A stretch of 64,000 bases of DNA from Gordonibacter pamelaeae (GTDB lineage: Bacteria > Actinomycetota > Coriobacteriia > Coriobacteriales > Eggerthellaceae): NCBI RefSeq assembly GCF_042665095.1, contig NZ_JBHTBV010000010.1. One strand, 5' to 3'. Below the pieces are notes generated by a model that made no database searches, was not told the origin of the DNA, and saw only the letters and a list, made by a program, of their open reading frames with translations. Both the position numbers and the translations under genes were made by a program. Of this stretch, positions 26,125-34,591 are shown in pieces; position 1 is the first letter of the stretch, and each line of letters starts with the position of its first letter.

Positions 26125-27672
26125 ATGGACGTGATCGTGCACGGTCAGGACGGTGACATCAGACTCATCGAAGCGGAGGCGGGACAGACCCTGCTCGAGG
26201 CCCTGCGCGAAGGCGGCGAGGCACTGCTCGCCCCATGCGGCGGCATCGGCACCTGCGGGAAATGCCGCGTGCTCGTGCGCGATAAGGCGGGCACGAGCTA
26301 TCGCCTCGCCTGCCGGACGAACGTGGCGGCCGGCATGGAGGTCCTGCCCGACGATCTGGGAACCTTGCCGGTAGCCGGAAGCGAGGCGACGACCGCTTCG
26401 GGGCCGGCGACACAGGGTGAGAGCGATCGCCGTCTCGGGCTCGCCGTAGACGTGGGCACCACCACGCTGGCGCTGCACCTGGTGGATCTTGACTCCCGGC
26501 TCATTGTGGCCAGCGTAGGCAAGGTGAACCCCCAGGTGGCGTTCGGAGGCGATGTGGTAGCGCGCATCGCGGCCGCCTCGGCGGCGGAGGGGTTGGAGGC
26601 TCTTTGCTCCTCCCTGCGCGGCGGGCTCGACGACGCGCTCGCCGCCCTCGGGCTCAGTGCGGGGCAAAGCGTCGGCTGGCAGGATCTCGAACGCGTGGCC
26701 GTGGCAGGCAACACGGTCATGGAGCACTTCGCCGCCGGCCTCGACCCAAAGCCGATAGACACCTTCCCCTTCGCGCCCTTCGCGCTCTTCGGGAACGAGT
26801 GCAATCTGTGGCAGCCGCACGACTGCGACGAGCCCCCTGTGCGCGCATACCTGGCGCCCGCCGTGGCGGGATACGTAGGCGGCGACGTGACGGCCGGCCT
26901 CCACATCTCGGACATGGCAGCCTCCCCTGCACTCCAGCTGTACCTTGACGTCGGCACGAACGGCGAGATGGCGCTCGGCAACAGCGAGCGCATCGTATGC
27001 TGCGCCACGGCGGCCGGGCCCGCGTTCGAGGGTGCCGGTATAACGCTGGGCATGCCGGCCCTGAGCGGTGCCGTAAGCGCCGTCGCGCTCGAAGGCGACG
27101 GACTCGCTATCGCAACCGTGGGAGGCGCCGAACCGGTAGGCATCTGCGGATCGGGGCTCTTAGACGCTGTCGCCTGCCTGCTCGAGCTGGGCATCGTCGA
27201 CGAGACCGGGCGCCTGCTCGAAGCCGGGGAGGTCGGCCCGCGCCTCGCGTGGCGCCTGGGCACAGAACAGGAACAGCGGGTATGCTACCTCGACGCCGAA
27301 AAGCGCGTGTATCTCACCCAAGGCGACGTGCGCGGCGTGCAGCTGGCCAAGGCGGCCATAAGGGCGGGCATCGACACGCTGATGGACGAGATGCACGTCT
27401 CCTACGACGACGTGCGCCGCATCGCGTTGGCAGGCGGGTTCGGAGTGCACCTCAGCGCGGCGAGCGCGGCCCGCATCGGCCTTTTGCCCGCCGCCCTCGA
27501 GCACAAGGTCGACCTGCTGGGAAACGCGGCGGGGAAGGGGGCAGCGGCGGCGCTCTTCCCGGAAGGGCGAGCAGCCCTGGAGAGCGTCGCCGCCTCCTGC
27601 TCGCACGTCGAGCTCTCCACGAGCCCAACGTTCGCCGGCCTCTATCTCGACGCGATGGGCTTCGAGCCATGA
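26125..27672 (+). CDS. Corrinoid reductive activator (RACo-like, 2Fe-2S plus ASKHA domain)
   Basis: A 515-residue protein with an N-terminal 2Fe-2S ferredoxin domain (Cys38, Cys44, Cys47 and Cys63 in APCGGIGTCGKC and LAC) and a large C-terminal ASKHA ATPase domain (LAVDVGTTTLALHL, YLDVGTNGEMALG, GICGSGLLDA, ALAGGFGVHL). Such proteins use ATP to reduce inactive Co(II) corrinoid to Co(I) for methyl transfer. It lacks the C-terminal 4Fe-4S pair of RamA and so is more like the acetogen RACo type. The start MDVIVHGQDG follows GGGGGGATC. It is divergent from the corrinoid protein, and its stop overlaps the DUF2284 gene. It should restore the local corrinoid protein after adventitious oxidation. Confidence 0.9.
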   Translation: MDVIVHGQDGDIRLIEAEAGQTLLEALREGGEALLAPCGGIGTCGKCRVLVRDKAGTSYRLACRTNVAAGMEVLPDDLGTLPVAGSEATTASGPATQGESDRRLGLAVDVGTTTLALHLVDLDSRLIVASVGKVNPQVAFGGDVVARIAAASAAEGLEALCSSLRGGLDDALAALGLSAGQSVGWQDLERVAVAGNTVMEHFAAGLDPKPIDTFPFAPFALFGNECNLWQPHDCDEPPVRAYLAPAVAGYVGGDVTAGLHISDMAASPALQLYLDVGTNGEMALGNSERIVCCATAAGPAFEGAGITLGMPALSGAVSAVALEGDGLAIATVGGAEPVGICGSGLLDAVACLLELGIVDETGRLLEAGEVGPRLAWRLGTEQEQRVCYLDAEKRVYLTQGDVRGVQLAKAAIRAGIDTLMDEMHVSYDDVRRIALAGGFGVHLSAASAARIGLLPAALEHKVDLLGNAAGKGAAAALFPEGRAALESVAASCSHVELSTSPTFAGLYLDAMGFEP

Positions 27673-28301
27673 TGTGCGCAGTATGCGCCTGCCGCGATGC
27701 AGGCTGCACAGGTGAAATGGACGCCCGCAGGGGCGCCTTCGTCTGCGAGCTGGCGGCGCGGACCCGCAACCGGGGGTTCACCCACTACGGATGCACTCCT
27801 GCAACAAGCCTGTCCGTGAACCCCGCAGTACGCTCCCTGTGTGCGGAGAACCGCTGCCAATCCTATGGACGGAACTGGACGTGCCCGCCCGCGTGCGGAA
27901 CCCTGGACGATTTCTCGGCAGCCTTGGCAAGCCGCTCCGTCGCACTCGTCGTGCAAACGGTCGGGCAGCTGGAGGACGAGTTCGATGTCGAGGGAATGAT
28001 GGCGGCGGAACGGGTGCACAAGGAGCGGTTCGCGGTGCTTGCACAAGATGCCCTCGATGGCTTCAACACCGGCAGACAGGGGCTGGGATCAGGCATCCCT
28101 CGTCCCCTGCCCCTGTCTGCCGGCGCATGCACGCTCTGCACCACATGCAGCTGTCCCGACGCGCCCTGCCGCCACCCCGATCGCGCGCTCGTCTCGATGG
28201 AGGCGGCGGGCCTGATGGTCTCCGAAGCATGCGAGACGGCCGGCCTACCCTACTACCACGGCCCAGGCGCCATCTCCTACACCAGCTGCATCCTGCTCTA
28301 A
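27669..28301 (+). CDS. DUF2284 cysteine-rich metal-binding protein
   Basis: A 210-residue protein matching the DUF2284 pattern: CxxNRCQSYGRNWTCPPACG in the middle and CTLCTTCSCPDAPCRHPD near the C terminus, with the ending PYYHGPGAISYTSCILL. The cysteines are numerous enough for iron-sulfur binding, but no biochemical role is established for the family. The ATG overlaps the activator's TGA (ATGA), so the two are translationally coupled. DUF2284 genes are commonly found beside corrinoid methyltransferase systems, so a redox or assembly role for the activator is plausible. The N-terminal MMCAVCACRDAGC adds further cysteines. Confidence 0.82.
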   Translation: MMCAVCACRDAGCTGEMDARRGAFVCELAARTRNRGFTHYGCTPATSLSVNPAVRSLCAENRCQSYGRNWTCPPACGTLDDFSAALASRSVALVVQTVGQLEDEFDVEGMMAAERVHKERFAVLAQDALDGFNTGRQGLGSGIPRPLPLSAGACTLCTTCSCPDAPCRHPDRALVSMEAAGLMVSEACETAGLPYYHGPGAISYTSCILL

Positions 28302-28426
28302 GCACTTTCGCCAACTAGCCGCCCTACGCCCGCCCCCTCTTCGCCCAGCCCAAGGCGCGCGAGGGGAGTCATCCCGGCACATGCATCCATCCCCAGCCGG
28401 ACGAGAAAGCGCGCGCGAAAAGCAAA

Positions 28427-28450
28427 GGAACCGGCCCAAGAGCCGGTTCC
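28427..28450 (-). terminator. Terminator of the trigger-factor-like gene
   Basis: GGAACCGGC and GCCGGTTCC form a 9-bp stem with a 6-base loop, followed on the minus strand by TTTGCTTTTC. It is nearly identical in stem sequence to the terminator at 8696-8722. It may also stop the plus-strand DUF2284 transcript. Confidence 0.75.
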
Positions 28451-28477
28451 TCCCTCATAAACGATGCTGCCCTGCCG

Positions 28478-29791
28478 CTACTCGGCCGCGGGGGTCTCGT
28501 TCGGGTCCTTCACGGTGATGTCCGCGTGCTCGAGGAGCCACTTGTTCGCCTTGATGCGCTCGGCCGCCTCGCGCAGCGCGAAGCCGCGGCCCGACTCCTC
28601 CATCTGGCGACGCACGCCCTGGGGGTTCTGCGGGTTCATGGCAGCGCAGGCCTCCTGCACGTCCTCGTCGCTCACCACCAGGCCCTCGTGGCGGAACAGG
28701 GCGTCCAGCGCGTAGCCCTGCACGAGCATCTGGCGCGTCTGCATCATCATCATCATGTTGAACTGCTGCTCGCCGCCCTGCTGCTCGACGAACTGGTCCC
28801 ACGTCATGTTCTGCTGCTCCACCTCGGCGCGCATGTTGTTCATGAGGTTGCGGGACATGGACTCGTACACCTCGTCGGCGATGCTGCCCTTGAAGCGCTT
28901 CGCCAGCTCGCCGGCGGCCATGTTGCGCTTGTAGTTCTCGTACTCGCCCGACAGCTGGCGGTTCAGGCCGCGGCGGATGTCGTCGCGCATGGCGGCCACG
29001 TCCTTGTACATGGGCATGAACTTCGCCACCCAGGCGTCGTCGATGACGGGGGCGACCTTCTTCTGGATCTCCTTGACCGTGACGGTGCACTCGATGGTCT
29101 CGACGATCTCGTTGCCCTCGTCGTCGATGCCGGGGCCCTCGAACGTGAAGGTCTTCGTCTCGCCCACGTCCATGCCGATGATGTTCTCGTCGAAGCCGTC
29201 GGGCATGAGGCCGGCGCCGGCGGAGTACGTGCGCGCGTCGGTGGTCAGGCCGGGCAGCTTCTCGCCGTTCTCGTAGGACTCCATGGCCAAAAGGCAGCTG
29301 TCGCCCTTGCGCACGGGGTGCGGGTCGTCGGCCACGAACTCGGCGTAGCGCTCGGCAACCTGGTTGATCTGCTCGTCCACCTGGCGCTCGTCGATCGACA
29401 CCTCCTGGATGGTGATGGAGACCGGCTCGTAGGACGTCAGCTCGTAGTCCGGCTTCGGCGTGAGGTGCAGGCCGAACTGGAACGTCTGGCCGCGCTTGAG
29501 CGCCGTCTTGGGCTCGGGCTGCGGCGGGAACGCGGGGATGACGCCGACCTTGTCGATGGCGAACGGCACGAGGGCCTCGACCGCCTGGTTCATGACGACC
29601 GAGTCCAAGTCCTTGATGCCCATGCGCTCCTCGGCTGCCTGGGCCACCGTCTTGTCCTTCTCGGGGCGCATGCCCATCTGCTGGGCGAACGCGAGGTGCG
29701 CGTTGTTGAGCGCGTTGCTCACCTCGGCCGTCGAGGCAACGGCGTCGATCAGCAGGCGGCCGTCGTCGAGTTTCTTCTGCGTGACTTTCAT
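28478..29791 (-). CDS. Trigger-factor-like peptidyl-prolyl isomerase/chaperone
   Basis: A 437-residue protein with trigger-factor layout: an N-terminal domain (MKVTQKKLDDGRLLIDAV onward), an FKBP-like isomerase domain (VRKGDSCLLAMESYENGEKL to VGETKTFTFEGP), and a long helical C-terminal chaperone domain. The ribosome-docking signature GFRxGKxP of canonical trigger factors is not visible where expected; the region reads QQMGMRPEKDKTV instead. Met-rich runs (FNMMMMMQTRQM) occur in the C-terminal domain. It may be a divergent Tig or a ribosome-independent paralogue. The gene is monocistronic with a terminator and has a GAAGGAGACGG ribosome site. Confidence 0.85.
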   Translation of the reverse strand: MKVTQKKLDDGRLLIDAVASTAEVSNALNNAHLAFAQQMGMRPEKDKTVAQAAEERMGIKDLDSVVMNQAVEALVPFAIDKVGVIPAFPPQPEPKTALKRGQTFQFGLHLTPKPDYELTSYEPVSITIQEVSIDERQVDEQINQVAERYAEFVADDPHPVRKGDSCLLAMESYENGEKLPGLTTDARTYSAGAGLMPDGFDENIIGMDVGETKTFTFEGPGIDDEGNEIVETIECTVTVKEIQKKVAPVIDDAWVAKFMPMYKDVAAMRDDIRRGLNRQLSGEYENYKRNMAAGELAKRFKGSIADEVYESMSRNLMNNMRAEVEQQNMTWDQFVEQQGGEQQFNMMMMMQTRQMLVQGYALDALFRHEGLVVSDEDVQEACAAMNPQNPQGVRRQMEESGRGFALREAAERIKANKWLLEHADITVKDPNETPAAE

Positions 29792-30332
29792 CTTGGTTCC
29801 GTCTCCTTCTTACGAGCACTGCGGCACAGGGCGCCGGGTGGAGGCGGAAACGGCGTGCCGACCGCAATGCGATACGTGCAGAAACCGTGCACGGACGTTC
29901 CCCTCCAATACCTTGCTAGCTTGCAATTGTAACGCACATCGTCGCCCACCGCGACGAGATGCCCGCAAATATAAGGCGATGTCCAACCGGCTGCCCTCCG
30001 GGAAAAAGAGACTGCACGGCATGCGTTCCGCGAAGCCCAAGAAGGGCGAACGAGGCGCGGGAGGTCTATTCAGGGGGTTCAACCTCCGCGCCCGCGCGGC
30101 GCATACCGTGCAGCACGCCCCGTACTATACGGAAAGGCCGCTCCAAGTGCATTATACCAAGGGGCCTATTTTGCGCCCCGGCCTCATACCAGACGTACCA
30201 GATTCCCGGCCGCACGCGGGGAAACGCACGCCATAGGCCCTCTTGGAAGACCCCATCCGGCTCCGTCCCGCGTCCCTGCAACCACGCTGCCGCCGCACGC
30301 ACGCCCCCGCTTCCACGGCGCCCGATACGACA
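29792..30332. other. Intergenic region without recognisable gene
   Basis: Roughly 540 bases between the trigger-factor-like gene and the terminator of the zinc-ribbon gene. It presumably holds the trigger-factor promoter. No tRNA fold, no homologous small protein and no repeat could be supported. Open frames on both strands lack ribosome sites and biased codon use. Confidence 0.45.
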
Positions 30333-30362
30333 AGACCCCCGGCAGAGAGAGGCCGGGGGTCT
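30333..30362 (-). terminator. Stem-loop terminator downstream of zinc-ribbon gene
   Basis: AGACCCCCGGC and GCCGGGGGTCT make a perfect 11-bp stem with an 8-base loop (AGAGAGAG). On the minus strand TGTCGTAT follows; the T-run is weak, but the stem is strong and lies 40 bases after the zinc-ribbon gene. Confidence 0.65.
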
Positions 30363-30401
30363 GCGTTCGCCGTTGAAGAGGAGGTCGGCGAAAGGGGATA
30401 G

Positions 30402-30641
30402 CTACTTGCCGGGGGTGCCGGGGGCGGCAGGGGGCTTCGGGGCGCCCGGGGCACCGGGAGCCTTCGGGGCGCCGGGAGCGCCGGGCACGCCGGGAGCACC
30501 CGGGGCGCCGGGCATGCCGGGGGCCTTCGTCGCCTTGGCGCCGCAGCTCGGGCACGCGTCCAGGCTGGGGTCCACTTCCGCGCCGCACTTGGGGCACTTG
30601 ATGGGGCCGTTCAGGTCAACCGCTGCTGGTCTGAAGCACAT
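30402..30641 (-). CDS. Zinc-ribbon protein with collagen-like Gly-Ala-Pro tail
   Basis: A 79-residue protein. After the N-terminal MCFRPAAVDLNGPIK it has one zinc ribbon (CPKCGAEVDPSLDACPSCGAK) and then a low-complexity tail of GAP/GMP/GVP/KAP triplets reaching the C terminus, resembling short collagen-like or flexible Pro-rich linkers. The ATG at 30641 follows AAAGGATCTCCTC. The gene is monocistronic, with its own terminator. A second protein with the same MCFRPA start, ribbon and Pro/Ala tail is encoded at 53130-53381, so this is a small paralogous family. The function is unknown; zinc binding is a safe prediction, an interaction tail is inference. Confidence 0.75.
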   Translation of the reverse strand: MCFRPAAVDLNGPIKCPKCGAEVDPSLDACPSCGAKATKAPGMPGAPGAPGVPGAPGAPKAPGAPGAPKPPAAPGTPGK

Positions 30642-31128
30642 GAGGAGATCCTTTCTCTTTTATGGTCCGATCGGTCCGTCGCGAAACCCCGGGCCCTGCT
30701 CGGGCTTGCGTGGTCTTCGAGGATCGGCCCGGAGCGTGCAGGGGGGCTTGCGCCGGGCCGATCCTCGAAGCGAACTCGACCTCTCGCAGACTACTCTAGC
30801 GTTCAGTACCGGGGCCGAGCATCCCCTATAAGCGCTTAAATAGTTGAAAAGCCGTAATACCTATGGTCTGATTCATTTCCACGACCTGCGGTTTTGCTCC
30901 CAAAGTAGTTTTGCGGAAGAAGTTTCCAAGAATGAGCCCCGCAGCAAGCACCCCCGCGCAGGTCGCCCCCCTCTCACCTGCCGAACGTCAAGCGGGTCGC
31001 GCTTACGGAGAGCGCCTCGGGGCGGCGCTTGATGCGAGTTCCGCACGAGCCGAACGCCCCAGCGGGGCGTTCGTGCGAGCCAGGACTGCCCGAGCAGCAA
31101 GCGCCGCCCCAAGGCGCTCCAGGAAGGA
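30642..31128. other. Intergenic region, nothing certain identified
   Basis: About 490 bases. The part near 30780-30860 is less GC-rich than the surroundings (CCTATAAGCGCTTAAATAG) and may contain the promoter of the zinc-ribbon gene. Near 31048-31110 the words GCCCCAGCGGGGC and GCGCCGCCCCAAGGCGC can form short hairpins at the 3-prime end of the ABC permease gene, but no T-run was found. No gene is supported. Confidence 0.4.
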
Positions 31129-34100
31129 TTACTCGTTGGACTTCAGGCTCTCCACCATGTCGACCCGCGCGAGCTTGCGCCTCATGGCCAGCATCACCAG
31201 CACGGTGAACAGCATGGTGAGCAGAAACGCTATCACGAAGCTCGCCGCATGGATGGTGCGGCCGAACATCACCTGGTCCACTTCCGCCGTCACCACCACG
31301 AAGCCCTCCATGAAAACGCCGAGCACGAGCCCGACCGCGCACCCGATGACCGACAACAGCATGGTCTCGCGGTAGATGTAGGCGCTCACCTCGCGCGGCG
31401 TGAAGCCCAGCACCTTGAGCGTGGCTATCTCGCGCTGCCGCTCGGTGATGTTGATGTTCGTGAGGTTGTACAGCACGATGAACGCGAGCGCCGCCGCAGC
31501 CACCACGAGCACGATCACGATGAGCCCCACGCTCTTGAGCATGGACTTGTACGCGTCGATCACCTCGTCGTTGTAGGCCACGGTCTTCACCCCATCGATG
31601 GCGCGCACCGCATCGTTGAACTGCGCGCGCTCCCCGGCGTCGGAGCTCGTCACGGCGTAGTACGTGGAGAATGCCGGCTGGCCGCCCTCCATGCGCGCGT
31701 ACTCGCCCGGGCCGATGAACACGTAGTTGTAGATGTAGTTCTCCATGACGCCCGTGACCGTGAGGTCGAACGTCTTGTCCGTGGCGTTGCCCATCTCGTC
31801 CTGCTCGGCCAGGCGCACCGTGTCGCCCACGCCCACTCCCAGCTCGTTCGCCAGCTTCTCGGCCAGCACCACGCCGTCATCGCCGATGGACAGTGGCTCA
31901 TGCCCCACGCGCGTGCGCACGGTGAGGAAGTCGGCAAGGCCGCCCGGGTCCTCGGGCACCACCACGGACGCATGAACGTCGGCCTTGTCCGGCCCGCTGG
32001 CCACCATGCTCGCGCTCTGCACGCGCGTGGAGGACTCCACGGCGCCGCCTGCGCCCAGCAGGTCGTCCAGCTCCTGCTGCGACGCGGCCGGCAGGTCGTC
32101 CTCCGTGGTCACGACGGCGTTGTAGTGCACGATCTCGCCGTACTGCTTGTCGATGATGTCGTTGATGGCGTCCTGCAGGCCCAGGCCCGTGAGCAAGAGC
32201 GCCGTGCAGCCGGCGATGCCGATGACCGTCATCACGAACCGCTTCTTGTAGCGGAACAGGTTGCGGAACGTGACCTTCCACGAGAACGACAGCCGCCGCC
32301 ATAGCGGGGCGATGCGCTCGAGCAGGATGCGCTTGCCGGCTTTCGGCGCGCGCGGCAGCATGAGCGTGGCCGGCCGCTCGCGCAGCGTGGCGAACGCGGC
32401 CGCCCAGGTGGCGACGAGCGTCACGCCCACGCCGAGACCGGCCGCCAACCCCGCGAGCCCAAGATCGATGGGCAGCGGCCCCCTCGGCACGAAGTAGATG
32501 ATGGCGTAGGCCTCGGAGATCACGGCGGGCAGCACCTGCGAGAGCACCGCGATGCCCAGCACGCTTCCCGTCACGCTGGCCACGGCGGCGTACAGCAGGT
32601 ACTTCGAGGCGATGCGCGCGCGGCTGTACCCGAGCGCCTTGAACGTGCCGATGAGCACGCGCTCCTCCTCCACCATGCGCGTCATGGTGGTGAGCGCCAC
32701 GAGAGCCGCCACGAGGAAGAAGATGAACGGGAACACCTGCGCGATGGAGTCCACGCGGTTCGCGTCGGACTCGAAGCTCGCCACGCCGTAGTTCTGGTCG
32801 CGGTCCATGACGAGCCACGACGGGTTCTCCAAGTCGTCGATCTTCTGCTGCGCGTCGGCAATCTGACGCTCGGCATCGGCGAACTGCGCGTCGGCGTCGG
32901 CCTTCTGGCGCTCGTACTCGGCCAGACCGCCCTCGTAGTCGGCCCTGCCCTGCTCGAGCTGCGAGCGCCCGCTCGCTATCTGCGCCGCCGCCTCGTCGAG
33001 CTGCTGCTGCGCCGCCGCGATCTGCGCGTCGGCCTGCAAGCGCGCGGACGCCAGGTCGGCGGTGCCCTGCTCGACCTGCGCGACGGCGGCGTCGAACTGC
33101 GCCTTCTGGGCGTCGAACGCGGCCTGCTGGGCGTCGAGCTCCCCACGCGCCGCATTGACCGCCTGCTGCTGCGCCTCGAGCTCGCCGCGAGCTTCGTCGA
33201 GAGCCGCCTGCCCTCGGTCGATCTCGTCCTTGCCCGCATCGAGAACCTGCTTCTGGGCTTCCAGCCTCGCCCTGTTCTCGGCGTAATCGGGATTTTCGGG
33301 GTGGGCCTCGTTCGCATCCCACGCCGCCTGCCAAAGCGCCATGTTCTGCTGCCACTCGGCCGCCTTCGCCGACAGGGCGTCCTGCCGGCCCTGCCACTCG
33401 CCCCACCCCGCCGCCAGCGCGTCGGCTCCCTGCTGCCACTGCGCCCAGGCGTCGGCCAGCTGGGCCTGCCCCTGCTCGATGGCGGGGCGGGCGGCGTCGG
33501 TCTGGGCGCGGCCGTCGGCGAGCTGCCGTTCGGCCTCCGCAAGCTGCGCCTCGGCGCTCGCGCGCTGGCTCGCCAGCTCGGCCACGCCGCTATCGTAGGC
33601 GGCCTGCGCGTCGGCGAGCTTCTGCTTGTTCTCGGCGATGGCCGCAGCCGCCTCGTCCAGCTGGCGCTGCGCGTCGTTGAGCTGCTGCTCGGCATCGGCC
33701 CGCTCGCGCTCGTAGTCGGCGCGCTTCTCGTCGAGCTCCTTCTGGGCGTTGGCGCGCAGCCCGTCCGCGCGGGCCTGCTCGCGCGCGGGGGCGAGGGTCT
33801 CTATGCGGTCCTCTACCTCGTGCACGCGCTCGAAGTAGGCGTCGCTTCCCGAGAACTCGCCCGCCGCCCCCGCCACCGTGACGAAGGCCTCCGTGTAGGG
33901 CAGATCCTTCGAGAAATCCGATTCCGGCACGTACATGAACTGCTGCACCGAGCCCGACCCGAGCGAGGTGGTGCCCATGGACGTGGACGACACGTAGTAC
34001 GAGGAGTGCACGTAGCCCACCACCTGGTACGTGCGCGTGGCCAGCACGTCGTCCACGTCCTGCGAGCCCTCGGTGATCTGCACCGTGTCGCCGATCTTCG

Positions 34101-34581
34101 TGGGCGTGTTCATCACCTTGTCGGCCGACAGCACGCACTCGCCCTCGCGCACCGGCCACGAGCCCTCCACAAGAACGGGCCGGTTCAGGTAGTCGGCGGC
34201 GCCGGAGACCGCGTTCACGCCGTCGCCCGTATCGCTTTCCGCAGCGGCGGCGGGCAGCGAGTGCACGCGGATAGCGTACTGCTCGTCGTTCACCGTGGCC
34301 ATGACGTCCGTCTCGTAGGCACCCATGACCTGCGCGACGCCCTCCACGCCGCGCAGGGCGGCCAGGTCGTCGTCGGTGAGGCCGAGCGTCGACACCACGC
34401 GGATGTCCATGAGGTTCGTGCCGTCGTAGAACTGGTCGGCCGCGAGCTTCATGTCGGGGGCCGTCATGCGCAGCCCCGCGTAGAATCCCGTGCCCAACGC
34501 CACGATGCCGGCGATGGCCAGGAAGCGCCCGAGCGAGTGCGTGACGGAACGGAGGACGTCCTTGTTGAATGCGCCCCTCAA
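31129..34581 (-). CDS. ABC transporter permease (FtsX/MacB-like) with giant coiled coil
   Basis: A 1150-residue permease with an N-terminal signal-anchor helix (FLAIAGIVALGTGFYAGL) and an extracytoplasmic region. A coiled coil of about 320 residues follows (roughly 265-580) rich in Ala, Gln, Glu and Asp heptads. Then comes a first FtsX-like core (FPFIFFLVAALVALTTMTRMVEEERVLIGTFKALGYSRA), a second extracytoplasmic segment, and a second FtsX core (VLVVAAAALAFIVLYNLTNINITERQREIATLKVLGF) near the C terminus. This is the two-FtsX-domain MacB-like layout seen in Gram-positive lipoprotein or antimicrobial-resistance systems, with an unusually long stalk. The partner ATPase is encoded 10 bases upstream. 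The substrate is unknown; envelope remodelling or efflux is inferred. Confidence 0.9.
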   Translation of the reverse strand: MRGAFNKDVLRSVTHSLGRFLAIAGIVALGTGFYAGLRMTAPDMKLAADQFYDGTNLMDIRVVSTLGLTDDDLAALRGVEGVAQVMGAYETDVMATVNDEQYAIRVHSLPAAAAESDTGDGVNAVSGAADYLNRPVLVEGSWPVREGECVLSADKVMNTPTKIGDTVQITEGSQDVDDVLATRTYQVVGYVHSSYYVSSTSMGTTSLGSGSVQQFMYVPESDFSKDLPYTEAFVTVAGAAGEFSGSDAYFERVHEVEDRIETLAPAREQARADGLRANAQKELDEKRADYERERADAEQQLNDAQRQLDEAAAAIAENKQKLADAQAAYDSGVAELASQRASAEAQLAEAERQLADGRAQTDAARPAIEQGQAQLADAWAQWQQGADALAAGWGEWQGRQDALSAKAAEWQQNMALWQAAWDANEAHPENPDYAENRARLEAQKQVLDAGKDEIDRGQAALDEARGELEAQQQAVNAARGELDAQQAAFDAQKAQFDAAVAQVEQGTADLASARLQADAQIAAAQQQLDEAAAQIASGRSQLEQGRADYEGGLAEYERQKADADAQFADAERQIADAQQKIDDLENPSWLVMDRDQNYGVASFESDANRVDSIAQVFPFIFFLVAALVALTTMTRMVEEERVLIGTFKALGYSRARIASKYLLYAAVASVTGSVLGIAVLSQVLPAVISEAYAIIYFVPRGPLPIDLGLAGLAAGLGVGVTLVATWAAAFATLRERPATLMLPRAPKAGKRILLERIAPLWRRLSFSWKVTFRNLFRYKKRFVMTVIGIAGCTALLLTGLGLQDAINDIIDKQYGEIVHYNAVVTTEDDLPAASQQELDDLLGAGGAVESSTRVQSASMVASGPDKADVHASVVVPEDPGGLADFLTVRTRVGHEPLSIGDDGVVLAEKLANELGVGVGDTVRLAEQDEMGNATDKTFDLTVTGVMENYIYNYVFIGPGEYARMEGGQPAFSTYYAVTSSDAGERAQFNDAVRAIDGVKTVAYNDEVIDAYKSMLKSVGLIVIVLVVAAAALAFIVLYNLTNINITERQREIATLKVLGFTPREVSAYIYRETMLLSVIGCAVGLVLGVFMEGFVVVTAEVDQVMFGRTIHAASFVIAFLLTMLFTVLVMLAMRRKLARVDMVESLKSNE

Positions 34582-34591
34582 GCCCGCTCCC

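Noticed and set aside
29940..30140. Possible tRNA or structured RNA after the trigger-factor-like gene
   Set aside because: No acceptor stem or T-loop pattern could be found; the GGTTCAA-like word is isolated.
30402..30520. GAP-triplet repeats as a CRISPR or tandem-repeat mobile element
   Set aside because: The repeats are in frame within a coding gene and encode a Pro/Gly/Ala tail; there are no spacers or flanking direct repeats.
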